Of a stretch of 62,280 bases of DNA, positions 34,715 through 42,190 are shown one piece after another (positions within the stretch are counted from its first letter, which is position 1; every line of letters begins with the position of its first letter). Below the pieces are notes generated by a model. That model ran no database searches. It worked only from the letters and a program-made list of their open reading frames with translations, and had not been told where the DNA came from. A program made the translations under genes and the position numbers. The DNA comes from Pseudonocardia autotrophica (GTDB taxonomy: Bacteria > Actinomycetota > Actinomycetes > Mycobacteriales > Pseudonocardiaceae). The stretch covers positions 1 through 62,280 of the forward strand of contig NZ_JNYD01000033.1 of NCBI RefSeq assembly GCF_000717175.1, given 5' to 3'.

Positions 34715-35218
34715 TCAGCGCGCCGGGCCCGGCCCGGCCACCTCCGTGACGCGCTCGCCGGGCAGGACCGCGTGCACCGCGTCGTCGCTCTCGACCAGCA
34801 CCGCGCCGAGGTCCCGCAGCACCGCGACCGCGGCCACGTTGTCGGCGGTGGTCGCGGCGACCACCGGCCGGCCCCCGGCCCGCGCGACCAGCTCGCGGAC
34901 GGCGGCGTGGCCGATCCCCCGCCCGCGGGCGCCGCGGGCCAGCCAGAGCCCGACCTCCAGGCCGTCGGCCACCGGCTCGAGCCGGCCCGCCCCCACCACC
35001 GTGTCGCCCTCGAGGATCACCCAGGTCCGCTCCACCGGCGCGACCGCGCCGACCGACCGGCTGCGGTGGAAGGTCAGGAAGGCGGCACGGGCCGCGTCGC
35101 TCCAGCCCTCGGCACCGGCGACCGGGGGCATGACCTCGGCCGGCTCGGCTCCCGCGACGGCGGCGTCGAGCAGGGCGACGAGCAGCGGCTCGTCGAGGGG
35201 ACGAAGGGTGACGAACAC
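34715..35218 (-). CDS. GNAT-family N-acetyltransferase
   Basis: 167 aa from GTG 35218. The acetyl-CoA motif A reads LEVGLWLARGARGRGIGHAA (R-x-x-G-x-G/A form GARGRGIG) and motif B NVAAVAVLRDLGAVLV. The N-terminus begins FVTLRPLDEPLLVALL. It transfers an acetyl group to an amine; the acceptor is unknown. Confidence 0.88.
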   Translation of the reverse strand: MFVTLRPLDEPLLVALLDAAVAGAEPAEVMPPVAGAEGWSDAARAAFLTFHRSRSVGAVAPVERTWVILEGDTVVGAGRLEPVADGLEVGLWLARGARGRGIGHAAVRELVARAGGRPVVAATTADNVAAVAVLRDLGAVLVESDDAVHAVLPGERVTEVAGPGPAR

Positions 35219-35340
35219 GGCCCCGAGTCTGGGGGGCGGGGCGGTCCGCGGTCGACCGAATTCGCGGTGAACGAACCGGATCGGGCCCCCGGGCCGGCGA
35301 CGACGACGGCGGACCGTGAGCGCGACCACGGGTGGGCGTC

Positions 35341-35370
35341 TTGCTCCCGGGTCCGGCTCGCCCGTATGGT
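35341..35370 (+). promoter_or_regulatory. Candidate promoter for the His-loop membrane protein gene
   Basis: TTGCTC (35341-35346), an 18-bp spacer and TATGGT (35365-35370) resemble a -35/-10 pair in the 248-bp gap between the divergent GNAT gene and the gene at 35467. Sequence resemblance only. Confidence 0.4.
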
Positions 35371-35466
35371 CCAACTCAGACAGCGACCGGTGGCGCACGC
35401 TCGGTGATCGACGCTGCCGCACGCCCCGCACGCCCCGAACGCGACGGCCGTCCGCGGAGGTCCGGA

Positions 35467-36051
35467 GTGCTCCACCACGCCCACCGGTACGGCCCGCGCC
35501 GTCCGGTGCCGTGTGGGCGGACCGCCCGGACGGCGGCGGTCACGCTCACGGCCCTGGTCACCGCGATCGGCGGGCACGCGCTCGGCGGCGGCGACCTGCC
35601 CACGCCCGCCGGGGTCCTCCTCGCGGTGCTCGCCCTGGCCGGTCCGGGATGGTGGCTCGCGCGGGACGAGCGCGGGTGGGAACGGCTCGCCGCGGCCCAG
35701 CTCGCCGCGCAGCTCGGGGTGCACCTCCTGTTCGAGGCGACCGCCGGCCCGTCGGTCGGCGGGCACGCCCACGGTCACGACGACGGCCTCGGTCCCGGGA
35801 TCGTGCTCGTCGCCCACCTCGCCTCCGCCGCGGTCGCGGCGGCGTGGCTGCGCTGCGGCGAGCGCCGCGCCATCGAGCTGTCCCGCCGCGCCCTCGCGGC
35901 GCTGTTCGCCCTGGTCACCGCCCTGGTCGGACGGATTCTCCCGCGTCCTGCCGGACCAGTCGTCCGGCGCCCCGCCCCGGTCGCGCCCCGTGTCCGGGGT
36001 GTGCGGCTGCGCCACGCGATCGTCCATCGCGGCCCACCGCTCGCCCCCTGA
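35467..36051 (+). CDS. Hypothetical membrane protein with His-rich loop
   Basis: 194 aa from GTG 35467 (GGAGG at about 35454, 8-nt spacing). About four to five hydrophobic segments; between the third and fourth lies GGHAHGHDDG, a possible metal-binding loop. Located upstream of a PepSY protein that also has a His-containing loop, so a metal (copper or iron) link is plausible. No family recognised. Confidence 0.7.
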   Translation: MLHHAHRYGPRRPVPCGRTARTAAVTLTALVTAIGGHALGGGDLPTPAGVLLAVLALAGPGWWLARDERGWERLAAAQLAAQLGVHLLFEATAGPSVGGHAHGHDDGLGPGIVLVAHLASAAVAAAWLRCGERRAIELSRRALAALFALVTALVGRILPRPAGPVVRRPAPVAPRVRGVRLRHAIVHRGPPLAP

Positions 36052-36229
36052 ACCGGCCGCCCGTCCTCCGCGGTCGACCACCCACACGGATCCGTCGCCG
36101 ACGGGAGTCGCGGCGCCGCGCGGCGCATCGGCCCGGGCCGGATCCGCTGTCCTCCCCGCCGTCGTCCCACCTCCCCGGGACCCGGCGGTGCCCCCGCGCC
36201 CCCACGCGCCCTCCCACCCGGAGACCCCG

Positions 36230-37651
36230 ATGTCGCTCGTGTCCGAACCCACCCCCGAGGGAACCGCCTCCCCACCGATCGCACCGCCCGCACCGCCGCA
36301 CCTCCGGCGCTCGGCCTGGAAGGGCCTGGCGCTGCGGATGCACTTCTACGCCGGGCTCTTCGTGGGCCCGTTCATCCTGGTCGCGGCCGTGACCGGGGTG
36401 CTCTACGCGCTGCTCCCGCAGCTGGAGTCGTGGATCTACGACGAGCACCTGCACGTTCCCGCCACCTCCCGGGAGCTGCCGCTCGCCGACCAGGTCGCGG
36501 CGGCGCTGGCCACGAACCCGGCCGGCACGCTCGACGCCGTCCGCCCCGCCCCGAACCCCGGCGACACCACCCGCGTGCTGTTCACGCAGGAGGGCCTCGG
36601 CGAGTCCGAGCGCTGGACCGTCTTCGTCGACCCCGGCACCGCGGAGGTCCGGGGCGAGCTGGTCACCTACGGCACCAGCGGCGTCCTCCCGCTCCGGATG
36701 ACCCTCGACCAGCTGCACCGCAACCTGCTGCTCGGCGAGCCGGGCCGGCTCTACTCCGAGCTCGCGGCCTCGTGGTTGTGGGTGGTCGCGCTCGGCGGGC
36801 TGGTGCTGTGGATCGCCCGCTGGCGCGCCCGGCGGATCCGGCGCGCGGCCGACCTGGTGCGGCCGGAGCGCGGGGTGAAGGGCCGACGCCGGCTGCTCGG
36901 CCGGCACGGCGCGCTCGGCGTGTGGCTGCTGCTCGGCATGCTGTTCCTCTCCGCGACCGGGTTGACCTGGTCGACCTACGCGGGCGCCGGGATCAGCGAC
37001 ATCCGGGCGCAGGTCGGCTGGAGCACGCCCGCGCTCGACACCGGGGGCGGCGACCACGCCGGTCACGGCGGCGGTGCCCCGGGTGCGCCGGTCCCCGTCC
37101 GCCCGGGACAGTTCGACAGCGTGCTCACGGCAGCCCGCGGCGCCGGCATCGACGCGCGCCAGGTCGAGGTCGGCGTGCCCGCGGAGGCGGGCGGGCCCTG
37201 GACCGTCACCGAGGTGAAGCGCAGCTGGCCCACCCAGGTCGACTCGATCGCGATCGACGCCGGCACCGGCACGGTCGTCGACGAGGTGCGGTTCGCCAAC
37301 TACCCGTTCATGGCGAAGCTGGCCCGCTGGGGCATCGACGCCCACATGGGCGCGCTCTTCGGCGTGGCCAACCAGGTCGTGCTCGTCGCGTTCGGGATCG
37401 GGCTGGTCACGGTGATCCTGCTGGGCTACCGCATGTGGTGGGTCCGGCGGCCCGACGCCGGCCGCCCGGCCCCGCTCGTCGGGCGCGGGCAGTTCCGGGA
37501 GCTGAGCCAGCCCGTCGGCTTCGCCGTCGTGCTGGCGGCGGTGGCGATCGGCTGGCTGGCCCCGCTGTTCGGTCTCAGCCTGCTCGCGTTCCTGCTGGTC
37601 GACGCCTGGCGGGGGTACCGCGCCGCGCAGCGGGAGGCCGCGGCAGGCTGA
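36230..37651 (+). CDS. PepSY-associated TM-helix protein (PepSY_TM family)
   Basis: 473 aa from ATG 36230. Four main membrane segments: LRMHFYAGLFVGPFILVAAV, WLWVVALGGLVLWIARWRAR, ALGVWLLLGMLFLSATGLTW and VVLVAFGIGLVTVILLGYRM; two PepSY-like extracytoplasmic domains lie between. H-rich insertion GGGDHAGHGGGAP at about residue 268. Such proteins are linked to siderophore/iron reduction or peptidase control; function not assigned here. A 178-bp gap with no gene precedes it. Confidence 0.88.
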   Translation: MSLVSEPTPEGTASPPIAPPAPPHLRRSAWKGLALRMHFYAGLFVGPFILVAAVTGVLYALLPQLESWIYDEHLHVPATSRELPLADQVAAALATNPAGTLDAVRPAPNPGDTTRVLFTQEGLGESERWTVFVDPGTAEVRGELVTYGTSGVLPLRMTLDQLHRNLLLGEPGRLYSELAASWLWVVALGGLVLWIARWRARRIRRAADLVRPERGVKGRRRLLGRHGALGVWLLLGMLFLSATGLTWSTYAGAGISDIRAQVGWSTPALDTGGGDHAGHGGGAPGAPVPVRPGQFDSVLTAARGAGIDARQVEVGVPAEAGGPWTVTEVKRSWPTQVDSIAIDAGTGTVVDEVRFANYPFMAKLARWGIDAHMGALFGVANQVVLVAFGIGLVTVILLGYRMWWVRRPDAGRPAPLVGRGQFRELSQPVGFAVVLAAVAIGWLAPLFGLSLLAFLLVDAWRGYRAAQREAAAG

Positions 37652-37655
37652 CGCC

Positions 37656-38201
37656 GTGACAGTCGTGACGGTGACGGCCGGCGCCCTGCCCGACCTCGTC
37701 CGGGAGCGTCCTCCCGGGCCGGGCGGGTGCCGGCTCGTCACCGTCGACGGCTGGTCCGGCTCGGGGAAGAGTGCGCTCGCGGTGCGGCTCGCCCGGGCCC
37801 TCGACGCCCCGGTCCTCTCGATCGAGGAGCTCTACCCCGGCTGGGACGGTCTCGCCGCCGCGATCCCGCTGGCCCGCGAGTGGATCGCCGAGCCGCTCTT
37901 CCACGGCCGCCCCGCCCGTTGGTGGCCATGGGTCTGGGAGCGCGACGAGCGCTCGCCGGACCCGCGCACCCAGCCGTGCGTGCCGGTGGTCGTGCTGGAG
38001 GGCTGCGGCTCCGGTGCGGCCGCGCTGCGCCCCTTCACCAGCACCGCGATCCGGGTGGACTGCCCGCCCGGGGAGCGGGAGCGCCGGCTGCGCGCCCGCC
38101 CCGACTGGCCGGGCTACGCACCGCACCGCGCCCGCTTCCTCGCCCAGGAGCACCGGTACTTCCCCGGCGCCCCCGGGCCCGACGTCGTCGTCCGGACCTG
38201 A
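37656..38201 (+). CDS. Uridine-kinase-like P-loop ATPase
   Basis: 181 aa from GTG 37656, 4 bp after the PepSY stop. Walker A GWSGSGKSALA (about residues 32-42), then IEELYPGWDGL and a kinase-like basic lid RRLRARPDWPGYAPHRARFL. Resembles actinobacterial proteins annotated as uridine kinase-like or ATP-binding; phosphate acceptor unknown. Probably co-transcribed with the PepSY gene by position only. Confidence 0.8.
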   Translation: MTVVTVTAGALPDLVRERPPGPGGCRLVTVDGWSGSGKSALAVRLARALDAPVLSIEELYPGWDGLAAAIPLAREWIAEPLFHGRPARWWPWVWERDERSPDPRTQPCVPVVVLEGCGSGAAALRPFTSTAIRVDCPPGERERRLRARPDWPGYAPHRARFLAQEHRYFPGAPGPDVVVRT

Positions 38202-38305
38202 GAAGGCCGACGTCCTGGGAACGCCGGGGGCCGCCGCCCCGGACCCCCCGATCCGGGACGACGACCCCCGCTCCCCCCTCGGCGGTCCCCCCACCGCCGT
38301 GTGCG

Positions 38306-39064
38306 CTACACCGAGGCGCGGCGCAGGAACAGGTAGGCGACGCCGGCCGCCAGGACCGCGACGATCGCCGGGTAGCCGGCGAACAGCACCGCCGCGGGCG
38401 TGTCGCTGACGAAGCGACCCACCGCCGGCCACGCCTCCTGCCAGGTGACGATCACCGCGGCGACGCCGGCGAGCAACAGCAGCCCCACGGACGCGATCCA
38501 CATGCCGACCTGGCCGAACCGCTTGAGGATCGTGCCCGCCAGGATGCTCACGAAGGAGAAGAACACGAACGGCACCGTGTAGACCAGCCACTGGAGCGCC
38601 CAGTTCTGCTGCGTCAGGAACGGGATGCCGAAGAAGTGCAGCCCCATCCCCCAGCCGCCGGTGACCTGCTCGAGCGCGAGCAGCAGCGTCAGCAGGAGGC
38701 CCTGCACCGCGGACTGGGCCAGGACGAACAGCGCCGTGCCGGTGAAGAAGTCGCGGCGGGTCACCGACAGCCCGAGGGCAAACGGGAAGACCTGCGTCAT
38801 GGTCACCAGGTGGGCGACGATCACGAAGATGTAGATCGACAGGAGCCCGCCGGTCACCTTCGGCTCCCCGGCCGGCGGATCCGGGACCAGCGCGAAGATC
38901 ACCAGGTTGATCGCGAAGGCGATGCCGAGGATCAGCCACGGCATGCCCAGCTGCACCGGCAGGTTGACCAGCTGCATCCGCGCCACGGCGAGCGGGCGGC
39001 GGCGCCGGCCCGGCGAGTCCAGGGCGGCGGGGACGGAGTCGAGTGCGGTGGTCGGGGTCGTCAT
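38306..39064 (-). CDS. ABC-2-type membrane protein of GntR-ABC operon
   Basis: 252 aa from ATG 39064. Six hydrophobic segments beginning LVNLPVQLGMPWLILGIAFA, without an EAA loop, as in ABC exporter permeases of YtrA-type operons. Overlaps the ATPase gene stop by 4 bp, so it is the cognate membrane subunit. Exported substrate unknown; related operons respond to cell-wall antibiotics. Confidence 0.82.
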   Translation of the reverse strand: MTTPTTALDSVPAALDSPGRRRRPLAVARMQLVNLPVQLGMPWLILGIAFAINLVIFALVPDPPAGEPKVTGGLLSIYIFVIVAHLVTMTQVFPFALGLSVTRRDFFTGTALFVLAQSAVQGLLLTLLLALEQVTGGWGMGLHFFGIPFLTQQNWALQWLVYTVPFVFFSFVSILAGTILKRFGQVGMWIASVGLLLLAGVAAVIVTWQEAWPAVGRFVSDTPAAVLFAGYPAIVAVLAAGVAYLFLRRASV

Positions 39065-39966
39065 CGCGCGGCCACCTCCCGGCCGTCGTGGTTCTCGCGC
39101 CGGGGTTCCGTCGCGAGCTGGGTCGTGCGGACCACGAGCTGCTGCAGCGAGACGGGCTCGAACTCCAGCCCCTCCGAGCGCAGCCGGGTATCGGGGTCGG
39201 CGCCCTCGAGCGTCACCCGCAGGAAGCCCCCCAGCTCCTCGCGGTGCAGCTCGGTGTGCCCCTCGGCGAAGGCCTTCACCGCGGCCGCCGGCCCGGTGAC
39301 CGTGACGGCCCGGCCGCGCAGCACGTCGGCGTCCTCGTCCATCAGGATCCGGCCCCTGTCGATCAGCACGACGTGCTCGATCAGGTCGGAGACCTCGTCG
39401 ATCAGGTGCGTGCTCAGCACGATCGTCCGCGGGTGCGCGGCGTAGTCGGCGAGCAGGCGGTCGTAGAACAGCTGCCGCGCGACCGCGTCGAGGCCCAGGT
39501 AGGGCTCGTCGAAGAAGGTCAGCGGCGCCCGCGAGGCCAGCCCGATGATCACCCCGACGGCCGAGAGCTGGCCGCGCGAGAGCTTCTTGATCATCTGCTT
39601 CGGGCGCAGGTGGAACTCCTCGACCAGCGACGCGGCGAAGCCGGCGTCCCAGTTCGGGTAGAGCATCCCCGCCGTGCGCAGGGCGTCGCCCACCCGGAAG
39701 TTGTCCGGGTACTTCTGCGCCTCCCGGATGAAGCAGACCCGGTCGAGCACGGCTGGGTTCTCGTACGGGTGCAGGCCGAAGACCTCGACCTCGCCCGCCG
39801 TCTCGAAGCCCTGCCCGGTCAGGATCTGCATGATGGTGGTCTTGCCGGCACCGTTGCGGCCGAGCAGGCCGTGGACGGTGTTCTCCCTGAGCTCGAGGTT
39901 CACGTCGTCGAGCGCGGTGAAGCCGCCGTAGCGCTTCACGACCCCGCGCATCCGCACCGCCGTCAT
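39061..39966 (-). CDS. ABC transporter ATP-binding protein
   Basis: 301 aa from ATG 39966. Walker A GRNGAGKTTI, a signature segment LSRGQLSAVGVIIGLAS (consensus LSGGQ has Arg for the first Gly), Walker B LTFFDEP and the H-loop VLSTHLIDE. The gene overlaps both the GntR gene upstream and the membrane-subunit gene downstream by 4 bp. Confidence 0.93.
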   Translation of the reverse strand: MTAVRMRGVVKRYGGFTALDDVNLELRENTVHGLLGRNGAGKTTIMQILTGQGFETAGEVEVFGLHPYENPAVLDRVCFIREAQKYPDNFRVGDALRTAGMLYPNWDAGFAASLVEEFHLRPKQMIKKLSRGQLSAVGVIIGLASRAPLTFFDEPYLGLDAVARQLFYDRLLADYAAHPRTIVLSTHLIDEVSDLIEHVVLIDRGRILMDEDADVLRGRAVTVTGPAAAVKAFAEGHTELHREELGGFLRVTLEGADPDTRLRSEGLEFEPVSLQQLVVRTTQLATEPRRENHDGREVAAR

Positions 39967-40325
39967 TCGTCGTCCCCCCAGACGTCGATCATCTTCTTGA
40001 TCTGCTCGGCGTCCATCCCGAGCCTGCGGGCCTCCATCAGCAGCGGCGCGACGTACTGCTTCGCGAACTCCTCGCGGCGTCGCTCCAGCAGCTGCGTGCG
40101 GGCGCCCGTGCTGACGAACATCCCGATCCCCCTCCGCTTGTACAGCACCCCGTCGGCGACGAGCTGGTTCACGCCCTTCGCGGCCGTCGCCGGGTTGATC
40201 CGGTGGAACGCGGCCAGCTCGTTGGTCGACGGGACCTGGCCCTCCTCCGGCAGCGAGCCGTCGATGATCGACGCCTCGATCTGCTCCGCGATCTGGAGGA
40301 AGAGGGGCCGCCCGTCGTCGATCAC
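39963..40325 (-). CDS. GntR-family (YtrA-type) transcriptional regulator
   Basis: 120 aa from ATG 40325. N-terminal winged HTH PLFLQIAEQIEASIIDGSLP, then VPSTNELAAFHRINPATAAK, and a short C-terminal dimerisation helix pair as in the YtrA subfamily. First gene of the regulator-ATPase-permease operon and probably its autorepressor. Confidence 0.92.
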   Translation of the reverse strand: MIDDGRPLFLQIAEQIEASIIDGSLPEEGQVPSTNELAAFHRINPATAAKGVNQLVADGVLYKRRGIGMFVSTGARTQLLERRREEFAKQYVAPLLMEARRLGMDAEQIKKMIDVWGDDE

Positions 40326-40355
40326 GGCGACCGCCCCGCCCGGTCCCAGTCCGTT

Positions 40356-40379
40356 GGTTCATTACTCATGTAGGTAACC
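40356..40379. promoter_or_regulatory. Candidate GntR/YtrA operator upstream of the ABC operon
   Basis: GGTT (40356-40359) and AACC (40376-40379) bracket an AT-rich 24-bp imperfect palindrome (GGTTCATTAC...GTAGGTAACC) 30 bp upstream of the GntR start. YtrA-type regulators bind imperfect palindromes in this position. The remaining sequence to 40614 holds only the palindromic repeat below and no gene. Confidence 0.5.
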
Positions 40380-40471
40380 ATGCAGCCACTGAGGTGGCGG
40401 TGTCAAGCGGACTGACGGGAACGCCGGACCCACGGGGTGCCCGAGAGGCCCGGACCGGGGCTCGGAGCGTC

Positions 40472-40511
40472 GTGAGTGGCGATGGTCGCTGGAGCAGCTA
40501 TCGCCACTCAC
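40472..40511. repeat. 40-bp palindromic element, copy 2
   Basis: Same length and outer arms (GTGAGTGGCGAT...ATCGCCACTCAC) as the element at 106-145, differing mainly at the centre (left arm GTGAGTGGCGATGGTCGCT). It lies downstream of the GAF-ANTAR gene and upstream of the GntR operon, so again near a gene end. Supports a dispersed, possibly REP-like family. Confidence 0.85.
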
Positions 40512-40614
40512 GGGGTGTCACGAGGGGCTGTGCGGGCTGGTCCGCCTCGCCGGCCGCCTGAAGACCGGGTCGACGCACCGCCCGCCCAGGCCCGCGGCCG
40601 GGTGACGGGCCGGC

Positions 40615-41385
40615 TCACAGCTCGGACCGGCGGCTGGCGAGCGTCTCGGCGACCTGCGCGAGCTTGACGTTGAGCGCCTGCGAGGTGCGCCGCAGGATGT
40701 CGAAGGCCTCCTCGGCCGAGATTCCGCGGCGCTCCATCAGGATCCCCTTGGCCTGGCCGATCACGTCCCGGCTCTGCAGCGCCCGGCGCAGCTGCGCCGT
40801 CTCCAGGTCCGCCGCCGCACAGGCCTGGGTGGCGGCCAGCGCGGTCGACGCGTGCGCCGCCAGCACCACCGCCACGTCCCGCTCGGCCACGTCCAGCCCG
40901 CCGACCTCCCGCGAGTAGAGGTTCAGCGCACCCATCCGCGGGGTGTCGCCCTCGGGGAACAGGCCGACGGCCAGCACGGCACGCACGCCGAGCGCGGCGG
41001 CGGCCGGGCCCCACCGCGGGAACTCCCGCGAGTCGACGAGGTCGGCCACGTGCACCAGGCCCATCCCCTCGCGCCGGGTGGCAGCCACGCACGGGCCCTC
41101 GTCGAGCCGGTACTGCAGCTCGTCGAGCCGGGTGGCCAGCTCCTCGGTCTCGACGGGGGTGTGGAAGCCGCGCTCCGGGTCGCGCAGCGTGACGCTCACC
41201 AGGTCGGCCCCGGGGACCACGGCCTTCGCCGACCTGATCACCCGGTCCAGCACGTCGCGCACGGTGCCCGCCTCGAGCAGGGCGGACGCCAGCGCCACGA
41301 ACTCGCCGGCCAGCGGCCCGACGATCCGGTCGTCGGGCAGGGCGAAGCGCCGCCGGTCCTCCGCCCAGTCCTGCTCCGTGGTCAC
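40615..41385 (-). CDS. GAF and ANTAR domain protein
   Basis: 256 aa from ATG 41385. GAF sensor domain (about residues 30-180, DEGPCVAATRREGMGLVHVA) followed by a C-terminal ANTAR helical domain (LQSRDVIGQAKGILMERRGI, SAEEAFDILRRTSQ). ANTAR domains bind paired RNA hairpins and cause antitermination. The RNA target is not visible next to the gene. GAF ligand unknown. Confidence 0.93.
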   Translation of the reverse strand: MTTEQDWAEDRRRFALPDDRIVGPLAGEFVALASALLEAGTVRDVLDRVIRSAKAVVPGADLVSVTLRDPERGFHTPVETEELATRLDELQYRLDEGPCVAATRREGMGLVHVADLVDSREFPRWGPAAAALGVRAVLAVGLFPEGDTPRMGALNLYSREVGGLDVAERDVAVVLAAHASTALAATQACAAADLETAQLRRALQSRDVIGQAKGILMERRGISAEEAFDILRRTSQALNVKLAQVAETLASRRSEL

Positions 41386-41447
41386 CGCTCACCCCTCCGC
41401 CGTCCGCCGGTGAGCGATCGTCGCCCGTCCCGCCCTCGGGGGCAAGC

Positions 41448-42074
41448 TCACCGGGCGCGGTGTGCGCCACCCCGCCGGTTCCGGCCCCGCAGCCGGCGCA
41501 CGACCAGCCAGACGAGCCCCACGAGGCAGAGGACGAGCATGACCTTGGAGACGGGCGCGAGATAACCCTCGACCCGCTCCCAGTTCTCCCCCAGCAGCCA
41601 GCCCAGGCCGAGGAACACGGCGTTCCACACCCCGCTGCCGATGGCCGTGAGCAGGGTGAACCGCCAGAGCGGCATCCGGGCGAGGCCGGCCGGGATGGAG
41701 ACGACGCTGCGGATCAGCGGCACGCACCGCGCGAGCAGCACGATCGCACTGCCGTGCCTGGCGAACAGCGAGTACCCGCGCTCGAGGTCCTTGCGGCTGG
41801 ACAGCACGAACCACCGCTTGCCGGCGAGCTCGTAGAGCCGCTCGTAGCCCAGCCAGGCGCCCAGCCCGTAGAGCACCAGCGCCCCGGCGACGGACCCCGC
41901 GGTCGCGGCCGGCCAGACCCACAGGGCGTCGATCGCGCCGACCCGGGCGCGGAAGCCCGCGAGCGGCAGGATCACCTCCGACGGGATCGGCGGGATCACG
42001 TTCTCGAGGAAGATCAGGAGCCCCACCCCGGCGGCTCCGAGACGGTCGACGATCGAGAAAACCCAGTCGGCCAC
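41448..42074 (-). CDS. DedA-family membrane protein
   Basis: 208 aa from GTG 42074. Conserved ENVIPPIPSEVILPLAGF and the arginine motif FARHGSAIVLLARCVPLIRS, then VVSIPAGLARMP, mark the DedA/Tvp38 family, with about five to six hydrophobic segments. Such proteins influence lipid scrambling and envelope homeostasis. The basic C-terminal tail (RRLRGRNRRGGAHRAR) is typical. Confidence 0.92.
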   Translation of the reverse strand: MADWVFSIVDRLGAAGVGLLIFLENVIPPIPSEVILPLAGFRARVGAIDALWVWPAATAGSVAGALVLYGLGAWLGYERLYELAGKRWFVLSSRKDLERGYSLFARHGSAIVLLARCVPLIRSVVSIPAGLARMPLWRFTLLTAIGSGVWNAVFLGLGWLLGENWERVEGYLAPVSKVMLVLCLVGLVWLVVRRLRGRNRRGGAHRAR

Positions 42075-42137
42075 CTAGCCAGGGTGCCCGATTTGCCTGA
42101 AAACAACCTGAGCGAGGGCGAGCCCCGGACGCACGAG

Positions 42138-42174
42138 CGGCACTCTCGTGCGGACCTACCGCACAAGAGTGCCG
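42138..42174 (-). terminator. Long hairpin downstream of fadB
   Basis: Arms CGGCACTCT-C-GTGCGG (42138-42153) and CCGCAC-A-AGAGTGCCG (42159-42174) pair over 15 of 16 positions around a 5-nt loop. It lies 17 bp beyond the fadB stop. No U-tract follows, as usual in high-GC actinomycetes. Confidence 0.75.
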
Positions 42175-42190
42175 TTCATGGGAACGTCGA

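Noticed and set aside
36052..36229. Small ORF before the PepSY gene
   Set aside because: No reading frame with a plausible start and coding bias; only GC-rich, proline-codon-like sequence is seen.
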